Below are positions 35,412 to 48,407 of a DNA stretch of 64,000 nucleotides, in pieces. Both the position numbers and the translations under genes were made by a program. Position 1 is the first letter of the stretch. Each line of letters opens with the position of its first letter. The notes beneath the pieces are model-generated. The model worked only from the letters and a program-made list of their open reading frames with translations. It was not told where the DNA came from and did no database searches. Origin of the DNA: Podospora comata (taxonomy: Eukaryota > Ascomycota > Sordariomycetes > Sordariales > Podosporaceae); the NCBI GenBank assembly GCA_017354895.1, contig CP071493.1, forward strand, positions 2,790,001 to 2,854,000. The letters run 5' to 3'.

Positions 35412-36060
35412 ATGGCTCCGCTCGTCTCTGATCAGCTGGAGAAACGCCAGTCGTAAGTCGCGACTTCATTTCAATGCCCCCGCGCATCAACCACACTTTA
35501 TGCTAACGATTATCTCTTCCAGTTGTCCTTCAGGGTACTATTACGACAGGGGCTACTGCTACCGCAACAGCGCCTGGAGCTGGTGGGGACGATGGGTATT
35601 CGCAGGTCTCGCCGTTCTCTTCGTTCTTTTGGTGTTCGCGCTTCTCTTGTATGTTTCCCCTACTGTCTCTTTTATCGTCGCATAACGCATTGCTAACCTC
35701 TTTCGCAGCCGTAACTCACGCCGCAGAAGAAAGCAAGGCGCCCGACCACTCTACGGCACCGGCTGGATGGCACCCGCACCGCAGTACTACCCACCTCCTC
35801 CTCAGTACACCCCTCAAGACCAGAATCCCGCTCCTCCAGGCGGGTACAAGTACAACGGGAACGATGGGTACTATGGCAATCCTCAAGCTGGAAGCAGTCA
35901 ATATGGCAGCCCGGGTCCTTATGGTAACCAGGCGACGAGCCCCTACGGTCAGCAAGAGGGCATTCAGCTTCAGCAACCCGAGCATGCTTATCACCGTGGA
36001 GGTGACGCCGATTATGCCCCTCCTCCCGGACCTCCGCCCAATGCCGCCACCAAGCCTTAA
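35412..36060 (+). CDS. RCR-family single-pass membrane protein
   Basis: Exons 35412-35452, 35523-35648 and 35709-36060, 172 residues. Layout: a short N-terminus, an extracytosolic CPSGYYYDRGYCYRN motif with two Cys, one transmembrane helix (about 36-56), a basic stop-transfer RNSRRRRK, and a Pro/Gln/Tyr/Gly-rich cytosolic tail. The tail has a PPQY (86-89), matching the PPxY motif bound by WW domains of Rsp5/Nedd4 ubiquitin ligases. This architecture matches the Rcr1/Rcr2 family; yeast Rcr1 affects chitin deposition and Congo red resistance, and Rcr2 affects endosome-vacuole trafficking of plasma membrane proteins. Both introns have clean GTAAGT and GTATGT donors. A role in membrane-protein sorting or wall chitin is inferred. 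Confidence 0.85.
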
Positions 36061-38253
36061 ATGGCTAAAATCCTGGTTTCGCGTTGTTGTTTGTCAGATG
36101 CTGGGAGGAATGAGTTCTTGATTATGGCGTTCAGGATGGGTTGGGTAAGGGATGTAGTTACACATTCCTGAGACAGGGTTTTTACGTTTGGAAAAGGGAG
36201 ATGATGAGGGGAAGATTCGAGACCATCCCTTGTGGGATACCCCGTTTATGATGGCAAAACTTTCCTTTTTTGTTGTTCAACTACGCAGTTTGCTGTTTTT
36301 TAGAGGTACACTAATTAATGCATGATATGGGTTGACGAGCCTCACATATGTTGTCGTGATATCAGAGTTTCGTGTATGATATCATCGTGCTGGTTGAGTT
36401 GCTCGGGTCGGACGAAAAGTAAGGAACGCAGCCTGAGTCATGTGGTCAAGCAGGGCTCTCCCTGGGAAGAGCTTCGCATATAGGAACACCAGGCCAGCGC
36501 GAGGCTTCAGCCTCTGAACAAACAACGAGCTGCAGCTGTAAGTGGCGAATAAGCCTTACTTACATCTTATATTGGTATGTGGTTGCTTGAGTAGGTCGGT
36601 GATGGTCTTGATCATGGCTGATGTGCATTATGGTGCTCACGCTTTACTGGCCCTTGGGCTGGCCGGTCCTCATCTTATCTGCCGTTTCGTTTATCAGATT
36701 TAAGACCTTTTCATCCTGTTCGGACTGGACAAGATATTCAGACGTCTCATCTCATAGCGTCGGACTTTTCCAAGATTTTCCTCAATGAGCTACGTCGGAG
36801 AAGTGGCTGATACAAGTGAAGATTTTCAGGTCGAGTTGGTTACCTCTTGAAAGATGTTCAGGTCTCATATTGCGATCACTCCAGTGTGTGTTTCGATGAG
36901 GGGGGGTAGTGTTGAGCGATGCAACTTGGAAAGTTTGGTGCGGTATAATGAGATGAGATGAAGCTTTTGAGTGTAAATGACGACGCTCGTAATTTTATAG
37001 GTACGTGTATAGAGAGAACAGTATGCGCTGGGTCTGTGGCCGCGTGTTGCATTGCTGCGAGAAAGAGGCGAAGGGAAATGGAGGCTTTCAACGACAACAT
37101 GTACCGAACAAAACGACTGGGGACGGAACAGCGGAAGGTCGCTTTGACGATCACGAAAATAACAGGGGTTGGAAGAGGTGAAATTGGGCCGGCAGCGGAG
37201 TGTAAACCCCGCCTTGGCTGGAAGCCGCTTCAACGAAACTCAACCTTGAGTTCAAGAAGTGTAGTGACAAGTGAAAAGAAAATGTGTCAAAATAAACAGG
37301 AAAACAAGGCTCCCATTACATAAATATCAAACCGCCAGCAGGCTGAAGAAGTGCAAGAAGAAGACGTGCGAATCCAGTGACGATTGGACCCTCTTTGACC
37401 CCCGTCGGGCCGCAGGATCAAAAGACCCCACCCGTACCTGCAGCTTGCCGGCGCCAGATGAACGAGGGGCCCGGGCCAATGCGCTTGTGAGATTCTCCCC
37501 CCAAGGACTCCCGTCTTTTCTTTTCTCCAACGGGAAACCCTCCTCCTGGTGCCTTCTCCTGAGCCAAAGGGCTGACAGCGCCCACTTGGTTTCACGTCTC
37601 CCTGAAGTGAGACGAAGCAGAACCACTCCTTTGGACACACTGTTCGTCCTGTCTTCGCAGGTCATCCTTCGGGATTTTGCCATTTCCGCTCTCTTTTCTT
37701 GCATAATCCGCGTTTGTTTCCCCTAAGGCCACTCTTTTTCCATGACTAGTCAGTTACCGACATCGCCAATCGCCGCCCACGATAACTGCTCTTTGCCAAT
37801 TGAGGCCGTTGATGATTTTTGCCTCGATCGCGTTACCTACGACCACTTTCATTTTCAGCATTTGCCTTGCTACGACTGCATTTACTGTAACCAGAAAACC
37901 CAACAACCAGGTTCAACGCCCGACGCATCACTTTGAACTGTTTGACTTGCTTTCATCACTGGGAGGGAACTGGAAACCAAGACGGAATCACGCACAGAAG
38001 CTCAAGACGATCATACACGCGCGACAACCAGCCGCACAATGGAGTTGTAGCGCTCATTGTCTACTACGAATCATATATCATCGACATTACTCGTCTTACC
38101 CGTGTCTATTCGACACCGTGCGCTTGCTGCGAAGGGGCCCTTAGAACTACCAGTGGGGCCCTTCGTTTTCTGAAGCTAGAACAACTCAACAAAACTACGA
38201 ATATTCGTTATTGAGCAAAGCTTAGGACAGCTTTAAATCTGGGACAAGGCAAG
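36061..38253. other. Intergenic region between the two membrane-protein genes
   Basis: 2.2 kb between tandem genes; the right-hand 700 bp is likely promoter and leader of the fibroin-3-like gene. Open frames at 36958-37323 and 37271-38214 are short, overlap on both strands and show no domain. Confidence 0.45.
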
Positions 38254-40117
38254 ATGCCTGCGGTAGATGTGGCTATGAGGAGGAGTGTAGGGGAAGGGTT
38301 CTTGGACTTGCTGGCTCGCGCAATTCATCCGGCTCTCGTGCGGAGAAATCTTGAGGGACAGATTGGAGATGTCCGGGCAACATTCGCCAGTTGGGACAGC
38401 TGCATGGCGGAATCCTATTGCAAGTAGGTTATTCTCTTTGCCGCCGAGCTTTGGGTATATTGCTAACGCGTTGCTGTTTAGATGGTTAGTAATCGGGCTC
38501 ATGATTCTTGGGGGTATCATCATTTTCTCAGTGCTATGGTGCATCATTCGCTGCGCGTGCTGCGCCAAATCATGTTGCTGCTCGTGCTTCAAATGTCTCC
38601 AGTGCTGCGGTAATTGCTGCGGGTGCTGTGACCCTCCAAGGGGGGACCGAAGGCAGTATCTTGACGAGCCGTACATCCCGCCAAATCAGGGTTACAAGTC
38701 GCAGGAGCCTATGCACCTTGGGTATGACAGTCGCCCTACTGCACCCCCTGTTTTTAGTGGCGGTGGTGGTGGTGGTGGTGGTGGTGGTGGTGGATATGCC
38801 GCTTCGACGGGCGTGACAAGCAAACCCCAATATGCTGAATTCGATGTCAGCAAGAACAAGCCTGGAAATGAAGATGCACTTCCCGAGATGCCGAGCTGGG
38901 AAGGTGCGGAGAGCAAGAAGATCGTGTTGGAAGAGGAGGAGGAGGCCGTGGAGATGAACCAGTTGAAGAAGCCCGAAGCCAACTCACCAAACGCGCAAAG
39001 CCCGACCATGATGAATGGAGTGGCCGCGGCGGGTGCGATACCTGGGCGTTGTTCTACGAGCCCGAACCCGGGGAACAGAAGCCCTTACGGACCACCAGGC
39101 GCTGGAGCACAATCTAATGGATACTTCCCTCCAGGGGCTGTGGCTAACGATCCATACAACCAGACTGCGCAGAGTTACAACCAGCCAGTGGGTGGTTATG
39201 GACAGCCGGGTCAAGGGTACGGTATGGCTCCAGGTGCAAACGGACCAGGTGCAGTGGGAATAGGTGCAGTTGGACCAGGCGCAATGGGGCCAGGTGCAAT
39301 CGGACCAGGACGCAGGTCTCCTGGCAACGTTGGCGGCGGGTATAATACTGGGTATGACAACAATGACTATGGACAGCCGGGCTACGGACAACAGGGCTAT
39401 GGACAGCAACAGCAAGGTGTGACACCTCGGCAGACGGGACAGGGTGGTGGATATGACAACTATGGCGATATCTACGACAGCTACGGCACTGGGACGAATC
39501 AACCGTATGGTGGCGCTCAGGAACTGGACGCTGGCAGCTATGGGCAACCCCCATCAGCACAACCAGCTGCTGGACCTCAGGCGGGTTATGGAGGAGCCTA
39601 TGGCCAAGGCCAAAGACGGACACCTGGCCCTCAAGCCGATGCAGGGTATGGCAACCCCAACCAAAGACGGACACCCGGACCCCAGAGTGATTACAACAAT
39701 GGCTACGGTGGAAGCCCAAGACGCACCCCTGCGCCTCAGGATAGCTACGGCGGCGGCGGTTATGATGCTCCCGCCCCAGCATATGGCAGCAGCCAGGACA
39801 GACGGTCGCCTGGTCCCCAGCAAGGATACGGCCGCCCACCTCCCAACAGACAATACTCATCGTCTGACTCTCGCGGTCCACAACGTCAGTATTCGGGCAA
39901 CGACGTGAGCTCGTCCTCCGACAACACGGGAGGGTTTGATTTCGGCACAGGCTACAGCCGTCCACCACAACAGCAGCAACAACTAAGCAGCGGATACGGC
40001 CGTCCTCCACAAGCACAGCAGAGCAGTGGATACAGGCAACCGACGACTCCCGTAGTGGAGGAGCAGAGCGCGGCGTACCCGGGGTATAAGCCTTATTCAC
40101 CTGGACCTCCCAATTGA
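38254..40117 (+). CDS. Fibroin-3-like membrane protein with Cys cluster
   Basis: Exons 38254-38423 and 38482-40117, 601 residues; the intron has TGCTAAC and ends TTTAG. A short N-terminal region with Cys52 is followed by one hydrophobic helix (about 58-76) and then a cluster of 15 cysteines between residues 77 and 106, ending CCDPPRG and YLDEPYIPPNQGY. This N-terminal block is shared by ascomycete proteins annotated as fibroin-3 related. The remaining 480 residues are low complexity: a 12-Gly run, a repeated GPGA(V/M/I) series (about 295-320), three or four copies of an RRTPGPQ-like repeat, and Tyr-Gly-Gln-rich prion-like sequence. Palmitoylation or metal binding of the Cys cluster is possible; no function is established. 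It lies next to the similarly built RCR-family gene. Confidence 0.8.
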
Positions 40118-43100
40118 TAAGTTGGATTGTGATACCCTGATCTTTTTTTGTATAATGGAATGTATTGTACAGTTCTCTGTGGGAAGGATGTTGTGTAGGC
40201 TGCCAGCTGAGCTTGCGGCAGGGGGGTTTGGGATGTTCATTGATGATCTCTTTTCTTGCTCTCGAAATTTTTGAACATGGTGTGGAGAAGGGGCATGATA
40301 GATGGTGTTTTTATGATTATTGTCTTTCGTTTATGATGATTTTGGGAAGAGGGGGGGGGGGGGTCATGTTAAGGCGCTTTTTGCAAAGAGGGTGGGGTTT
40401 TCGATTCGAACTTGTGGTAAGAAGCAAAGTTGACTTTTATTTTTGGTTTTCTCGGGAAAAAGGGAAACAGACCCTGGTGGTGGCTATTTAGGGTGGTGGT
40501 GGTTTGGATCGCATTTAATGGGGTCAGTGGTTGTATATAGGTGACCTACGACAGATGTGGTGAATGTACCTGGTTGTTCCTAAGTACGTGGGTGGGCGGT
40601 TTTGACCGATGTTGGGTTGTAGAGTGATATGTCATTCGCAAAACTGCTGTTAAGCGCTGGGATCGAGGCTTTGTGGTGCATGCGTGCCTTGTTGGCTGCT
40701 TGGGTGATGATGATGCCTTGGGCTAGTCTTTGGGGGGATTTGCAGTAGTCTGGGAGGGATGTTTGACGTGGTTGACGGTGAGCCAAGGGATAGAGCTCAG
40801 AAGGAAGGTTATGCAAGCTGACAGGAATAGGGTGAGCCGCTGCTATCAACTCGGCGGTTTGGCATGGAAGGCTCACGAAGCATTAATAAACATGGCCCTG
40901 CCTAATAATAAGTCAGGTTTGTCCTCAACAAGATATCTGCATTGTCGAGGACCATGTTGCAAGCGCTGACAACCTCCAGAACTTGGTAAGATGTTGGATG
41001 TGTCGGCCAGCTCCCTTGTTATTGACCGTTTATTCAACGGACCATGTAGGAACACGGAAGAAAGGTAGGTAGGTGTGTTACGAGCTGCCCAACAAGGCAG
41101 AAGAAGAAAAAACTCTTCATCATCCGCGAGTTCAATCTCGGCCTTTTCTTATTATTATGCTAATCCGCTGAGAATTTTTTTGCAAATGTCTTCGGGGTTC
41201 CGTATTCCCCGGACTTGGTTCGTACTTTTCGTATACCATGTCCGTTGCCGGAGTAAAGAAAGTCATTCGTTCCCGGAGCGATACAATGATCATGTTTTGG
41301 TAATGTATGTGTATTCAAGCAGAATTAGGTGACACAGCAGCGGCAGCCAGTCATGGGTCATCTTCGGACTTTTTTTTCTTTCTGAAATTCTAGAACATGA
41401 TTTTCGTCCTCGTTTTTGTGAAACTTGGAAAACTAGCGAATGATGTTGTGCTGTGGTGCTTGTGTAATTGTTGCATTTCCAAGAAGCCCTACAGGTTGGT
41501 CCGGTCGGTTGTGGGTTGATTATACACGCAAGCCAAAACAGGTAAGTAGGGTTGGTTGGCAGAGGTATATCTTAACGGACTTGGGCTGAATGTGAGGTTG
41601 GTGGAGTTTGTGGTCATCTTTGGGGGGTTGGGTACCTATGTTGCTTGGTCGGATAATAGGTCTGGGGGGTTTGGAATCACAACTTCGAGTCTGTTTTGAG
41701 CCGTTTGACTGGCTTTGGCCGTTGTCTTTTGACCGTTTAACAGAGCCTCATGAGCGGCTAAAACCCGCACCAGGCGGAGCTGTAGGATCCAACGGCTGGG
41801 TGCTGTCAGCTGTTGAAGTCTACCGCACGTCTCTGCGCTTAGAGATCAGATCTGTTGGTTGGATGATCGAACGAGTCATTCAACATAGCCAGCTAGCCAG
41901 CAGCAGCAGTTTCCTTCCTTTCGGGTGCGCGGGAGCCGGTAGTGGTGACGCGGGTTGTGCGGAAAGTTAAAAGATCCCCCCAACCCGCCCAAGCCTACTG
42001 ACGTGGTCTGGTGGCGGTGCAAAACTGGAATGATGAGTTGACGTGCGTGCTCCATTCAGAGCTCCGTATTGGATGGTGGAGAGATTTCTAAATCCAAACA
42101 TTTTCTACGGATGCTAGGAAAATAGGGGTTCCGAATTGAAGACGGAGAATGGGGAAATGGTTGCGAAAGTTTTCCGTTTCACTTCTTCCCGACTGTTTGA
42201 GCTACTGTTGGTCGAAAAAGATCAGGTGAAGTTCTGATCTCAACGGTCGACGGGCGATTGGGAAGTCTATTTCCGCGCTTCTAGAAAAAAACGATCTCGC
42301 TAGAAATCTGGGGATGAGCCCCGCCAAGCACACAACTCAATTTTGGCCACCCTGCAAGCGGCAGGCATCTGATCTTTTTTAAAATCAACGCTTGCACTGG
42401 AAAGAGGAAGGACAAGTTGCAGGGGTTTGGAGCGCCAAGTATGACGTTGTCTTGAGGCCTTGTTCCCATTTCTCCAGAATTTGGATGCTTGGGGGGGCAA
42501 GCCCAAGAAATCACAGAAATGAAAAGAAATCTTCCGGTGGTCTTGGTGTAGTGCAGGATTGCTGGGCAGGAATATGCCCCTTTTTTTTTCTGTCTCTCCC
42601 ACGCACATACGGACAGGTGACAAGACTGAAGATGCGTGCGGGTATGTGTGGACAACAAACTTTGCTGATCGCCCAGAGGCCATGTCAAACACCGAACGAA
42701 GCATTGTACCTGTCTTGTGAGAAAGAGAGAGACATGCAGCATTTATTGGCCGAGAATGAAGGATGAAAAAGAAGCGTTTAGACCTGAGCTTCGGCCGTGG
42801 GAAGTCATTGCTGCCGTCGTATTCGGAGAGCCCCCGCCAAGTCACCTACGTACAATCTTATGTTTTTTGATCCTTCAGTGTTGGGCCTCCACGTTGTGAA
42901 GGGGCCTCTTTGTCTGACTGCTCGAGTGTCCATCTTTTCCCTTTTTTATTCCCCCGTTTGCAAACGACCCAACGGATTTTTGTCCATCACCACACCAACT
43001 CTCAACAGAGAACGGGCGACTCCAGCAGCTCGTCAAGGTTACCGCTGTTATCGACTCTCCACCGGTGAATCGGTCGATCCACTTGGTGTTCCAGCTACCG

Positions 43101-43261
43101 AAGGGTCCTGCTCGGCGTCCCAAGCCGTCGATCGTTTGGATTTGTACCCAGACTACCGTCTGGGAGTTTGAATGGACTAATTAAAAAAGATACTGGGGAT
43201 CTCTGGGCTGGCTGGGTGAGGCTAAAACATTTTACACAACAAAAACTGCTCAGCCGACACC
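40118..43261. other. Long intergenic region (3.1 kb)
   Basis: Between the fibroin-3-like gene and the large gene of unknown function. It contains a G13 run at 40351-40363 and scattered short frames. I found no conserved domain, RNA gene or terminal inverted repeats. Confidence 0.45.
40351..40363. repeat. Poly-G run (13 nt)
   Basis: An uninterrupted G tract about 235 bp past the stop codon of the fibroin-3-like gene. Confidence 0.9.
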
Positions 43262-46200
43262 ATGTCGAGTAAGTCGCAAAACGGTCGTATGAGCGTCTTT
43301 GGTTTGCGGCTTCCCGCGTTTCACTTTGCAAAAGAAAGCCAGGACAAGAGCGAGGGAGAAACAGACGTAACTAGTCTTGGCAGCAGCACAAGCAGCGAGC
43401 TCTCTGCAAAGACCGAGAGGCCTGCTACGCCACGTTCCGAGACGGATAGCGGCAGCTCTGGGTCTCCTGTTACCGGGCATTGCTGTACGTACCCAAGTAC
43501 AAGCCTAGTGTGTACGAGCCAGAACAGTGGGTTCCGAAGATCTGGGTTCATGGTTGCTCACCACGCGTTTTCATGCAGATTCGCACCGTCGTTTCCCTTC
43601 TCAGCCCCAGAACAGGCCGATCCATCGAAAACCGGTTCCGAGCAAGTCTTATACACCCTATACCCCGCCAAACAATGCCAACGCAGCTCCAAGCACCACT
43701 GCCACCACCACCACCACCATCAAAAACTACACGAACTCGACCGGCCCCTTTGAGCCGCCTAATGAACCGGTCAGTAACGTGAAGAGTAACGACTCACCTC
43801 TTCAGACTGTAACCAATTTCGCGCCTTCCTCACCACCACGTCCACACCACAACGTCTTGGGCTCTCCCTTCCAGCCCAAAAAAGCTCCCACCATGCCAGT
43901 CTCCAAACCCCCTCCGCAGCAGGCCATACCGGCCATCCATCCACGCCTAGCTTCACCTCCCCGCGGCGTACCGAATGTCATGACGACGGCAGCTACCCCG
44001 GCGGCCACCACAGAACCCAGAAAGCTACAGAGAAACAGAAGCCCCTCCCCCGAAGGCCCTCCTCCATCGGCGGCGGCCAACAAGCTCCATGCAAACCGTC
44101 TTCACCCTCGTCACCAATCCCCAGGTGCGGCGCCTAGAGGTCGCAGTGTCTCGGCCCAGCCACCCACAGGAGGAGGACCAAGGGGACTCTCTGTCGATGC
44201 TTCCAGGGCAGTGTCCAACCCACTCGAGTTCCGTGCGGACTCGCAGCTACGGTCCAGCGAAGCAGGAGGGAACCTCAGTCCCACCACTGCGGCCGGCGGT
44301 GCTGCCCCTCCAGAAACCAAGAAGAAAGTACGGAAGAGCTGGCTGCCTGGGGCAAGGTCAAGGTCCAACTCGAACGACTTGGGGAAGCCAAAGGGCACAG
44401 GAGCGTGGATCATGTCGCCAGATAACCAGGTGGATTACAATGTCGCTCCCTTGTTTACCGGGGATAAGGTGAGCAACCTCGATCACGAAATGCTTGGCGA
44501 AATCACACTTCTGACCTTAATCTCTGATGTCATAGGTCCCCGAGCTATGGAACGAACAGGGAAATGTGCTGGTGTACCTGCACCCAAAGGAAAGAGGGCT
44601 CGGGCCTTCGTTTAGGGTGCATGATTATGCGTTCAGTTCGTCGTTGATACTGAACGAGCTGTTGGTGCAGGAGATGATGGCCTCGGCGGCGATGAGCTCC
44701 GACTTTTTGGGGGTGGATGACGCCGAACGGCGCCAACAACGGCCGGGGCTGCAGTCGCGGAATTCGGGAGGGGGCGGTGGTCTTGTTGCTGATGGGCACT
44801 TGTATCTGCCTCTTGGGAACAACGAGGTGGACTGCCTCGTGGCGGCGAGGAACTTGTTTGCGTTTTTGACGAACCAGCCTTTGGTCGGGACGCCTCAGCA
44901 GCCGACGCTGTTTCAAGCGCTCATTCAGATTTCGGAGCAGTTGAGGCAGTTCCAGTTTACGAATCATGACGGGACTTCGTACGGCGAGTCGGTGGATGCG
45001 TCGTTTGATATGCTTCTTGATCAGTTTCACATCGCCGATGTTAGACACAGCCGAGAGAAGACGATTGAGGGGTTGGTGTTGGGGGAGCACATGAAGTCTT
45101 GGAACTTGTACAACGAAGCGTTTTCTCATGCGGTGGGGAAGTATGAGAGCTTGCTTGAGCTTAAACTCCCGCTCTACAACAGCATCTCGGCCGTCACGAG
45201 GGAAAGGCTGGAGCGCGCTCATCTAAGTCTAGCCAACCGCCAGGCCAACGTCCAAGGCCGCCTCGAAAACTTTGAGTACCCCTCTCTCTTCGCCGGCACC
45301 GCCAGCTCCACCTCCAACCCAGACTACCGCATCGTCCGCTTCAAAGAATGGCGCGCCGCGTTTTCCAGAATGAGGACGTTTGTCTTGGGGTACTACAAGG
45401 ACTTGTTCGGGTCGTGGCCACCAAAGGCGCGCTCGAAAAAGAACCACTTTACCCAGTCTGGTCTCAACCGCCAGTGTCTCAAGATGCTGTATTCCGACCT
45501 CTGCGCGCTGTATGACCTCTTGGTGGACAGACAGTCGATCACGCCCCGGGTGATCGACCAGGACTACTACGGCGCCGACTCGAAGAACGCGGAGGGAAAA
45601 GAAGACAAGAACAAGCCCAGCATGGAGCTCATCCCGGCGTGCGTCTCCGCCCTGAGGCAGATGCTCTCCGAGTTTGAAAAGTCTTCCCCGCCGGTGCTGC
45701 CGCCCATCCCGTTTGACATACCCAAGATCCCGACCATGACGGCCATCTACGAGACGTACGACAACCTGCCCGACAAGAAGAAGGCCAAGTTTGACAAGGG
45801 TTTGCAGGCGCACGAGCTGCAGCTGATCATGATCAAGTCGAGGAACATGGACACGGACGCGCTGGGCATGCCTTTTTTGCAGGCGTACAAGGAGTTTGAG
45901 CTGAAGGAGGCCAAGGGGGTGCACCCGCACGACTTGATTGATCACCGGATTGGGCACTGGTTGTTTTTGTATGTCACGCTGCAGAGCCTGCCGATGCTGG
46001 TGGTGGACGCGCCCGGGTTGCATTACACGGAGGGGGTGGAGTACTTTTTGTGCGAGGCGCCGCAGGGGAACCCGCCGTGGAGGGCCGAGGACGTGGGGGA
46101 GGTGAGGAAGATGTGGTATCAGACTGCCGATCAGAAGACTGTGGAGCTGAGCGCGGATGTGGTGCTCTTTAGTGTGGAGGGGGTTTACATGAGGAGTCAT

Positions 46201-46947
46201 TGTTGGCTGGCGGGGAAGGAGTGGGAGGCGCAGAACAAGGAGGGGGGGGTTAATGGGAATGGGTTGGCGGTGCCGGGGCCAACGGCGGGACAGATTGGGG
46301 TTGCGCTTGGGGGGGAGGGGGGAGGGATGGGGACGGATGATATGATGATGGCGGGGGGGTTGCCTTTTGCTAGCCCGTTGCATCCTCCCAGGGCTGTGTT
46401 TGCGGATATGGATCCGTTTAATGCTGGGGTGGGGGGGGGACATTCGAGAAGGGATTCGGATGGGAGTGTTGTCGCGCCGGGGTCATCACAGGTGAGGGCG
46501 CGGAGTGGGAGTCCGGCGCATCGGGCTAGGCATGCTTATCGGGCGAGTATTGCCATGGGGCTGGAGCCGTTGCCGCATGTCGGGAGTGACGCGCCGCCTC
46601 TGCCCGGGGACAGGACGTCTCGGGTGCCGAGTGCGGGGTCTGGGTCGAGCAGCCCTGGGTTTACCGGTGGGATATACGGGCCGGGCGGGCTGAGGGCGAG
46701 CAGGTCGGCGGTGAACTTGACCGGCCAGCAGGGGCAGCAGTGGCATGTGGGGGATACGCATATGGGAATGGGATCTAGGAAGTCGAGCTATGGTGGTGCT
46801 GGGGGTTTGCCCGGGGGGCCACCACCTGCTATTCCTGCCGCAGGGCAAGGACACTCGAGGGAAGGGTCTCAGGGTGGGAGCACGTTTGATGATATCTTGA
46901 AGGGAATGGACACGGGAAAGAAGAAGAAGAAGGGGTTGTTTTTCTGA
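43262..46947 (+). CDS. Large fungal protein of unknown function (DUF8004-like)
   Basis: Exons 43262-43484, 43579-44468 and 44536-46947, 1174 residues; both later joins keep frame (donors GTACGT and GTGAGC). Residues 1-345 are Ser/Pro/Thr-rich and disordered, ending in a basic KKKVRKSWLPGARSRS segment. The folded region (about 350-920) starts PELWNEQGNVLVYLHP and contains LYLPLGNNEVDCLVAARNLFAFLTNQPL, LLDQFHIADVRHSREKTIEGL and DLIDHRIGHWLFLYVTLQSLP. I associate this set with the fungal DUF8004 family, but from memory only. The tail is Gly/Ser-rich and ends in a lysine patch, GKKKKKGLFF. No catalytic motif or membrane segment is evident. Codon usage alternates between C-ending and G/T-ending blocks within exon 3. 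Confidence 0.75.
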
Positions 46948-48386
46948 AAGAGGAGGGTGTTACTTTGTTGACAGGCAGGCCGGCGCTTTTGTTTGGAAAT
47001 GGTTAGGGTTGGGGCAGGGGATACAGGACAGATTAGTGACCATTTTCTTTTTTTTGCACATGTTTTATCTTGATTACCTTTATTTAACTCTAAACTTGTT
47101 TGTGAAAGAAAGAGAGCGATACTTGCATCTGGATAGATGATACCCACAACTTGTATATTCTTTCGGGTTTCTTGGTTTTGCTCTCTTGGACTTTTTATTT
47201 TTAATCTAGTTTGGGGCTGTTTTATATTGAGTTGAGGTACTAGTTGAGATAGTTGAGATAGCACTTGAACAAAGACACTAAACTGAATATTTTCTAGTTT
47301 GCCCTCCTGTTGTCTGGCTGTGGAATATCGGTGTTGCAGTTCAATGATATTAGAAGCACATCAGATGAGGCACTTGTGAATATCTTTCTCAAGATCAAAT
47401 CTTTTTATTTCTGGAGAAACCACAAGCTACCTACCTTACCCAAGCTAAAATCTTGACTGGAAAATGGGAAGATGAATTAGCCAAGGAAGCGAAGTACATT
47501 GTGCAGCATATGCAGGTACCACAGTGCACTAATGCAACTTTCACATGATACTCGAAGCTCGATGTGGAAGTGACAAGTGGATGGGAGGGAGGTTCAGCTA
47601 CCGCAGCCTCGTCTCTTTTGCCCATTCGGTGGTTTTTGAATTTCCACTTCTTTTTTCCAATCTTCCACCGTGGCCGCCGCTTCAAAAAGACACCACACAT
47701 GAACATGGTCGAGATGGCCAATCTTCTCACCACGTCCAGTGATGTCGGTCATTGTTTTCTCAGGCTGGTAAAGCACGCAGACCTAGGTAGGTAGATCGTC
47801 ATGATGGGAAGCTGAACTTTTGGACGTGATAATACAAACTCCATCTCATTGGCTGCCTCGGACTTGAACTCGGGAACTGGATGTGGTTGTTGTAAGTTGA
47901 TTCACAATATTACCAAAGTTGTATCATCCAGTGAGGCTATCCCTAGACAGAGGTTCAACTGCCATACGAGTGAGGTCTCATTGGGGTCGGTGTTTCAAGC
48001 CTTCTTATTCCACGACGATTTGGGGTCCAAAAACCCCAACAGCACACTCTCCTATACCTTACCCGCAGATGTAAATCGTCGGATCCTCGGTATCCGGCAA
48101 CCACCTCGACTTCCACATCTGGCCCCCAAATGTAAAAATCCATCTACATGGTGGCTGCCTCCCTGGCTGACGCCTCAACCCTCCATTTCCAATCTTGCCC
48201 TCCCCGGCACTTGTAAATCAATATAGTAAAAAATCCTGATAGAGTCATCTCACTTGAACACGTTCCCATGTCTCTATATTGATTCAGCTAGACACCAGGC
48301 TCCAAGCCAAACAACGCCATTACCAGCCTCATCCCATAAGCTATCTACCTACCCACCATACCCAACCGTCCTCAAAATACCAGTCT

Positions 48387-48407
48387 GCCTAGGTAGGTAG
48401 GTAGGCA
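48387..48407. repeat. TAGG tetranucleotide array
   Basis: GCCTAGG followed by three further TAGG units; the same motif recurs at 47781-47794 and 54303-54318. Confidence 0.9.

Noticed and set aside
39144-40100. 318-codon antisense frame in the fibroin-3-like gene
   Set aside because: Arises from the repetitive Gly/Pro/Tyr codons on the sense strand.
41100-41160. GAGTTCAATCTCG, resembling a tRNA box B
   Set aside because: No acceptor stem, anticodon arm or box A in the flanking 80 bp.
45229-46443. 404-codon antisense frame inside the large unknown gene
   Set aside because: Rich in Arg, His and Pro as expected of a reverse frame of GC-rich coding sequence; no recognisable domain.
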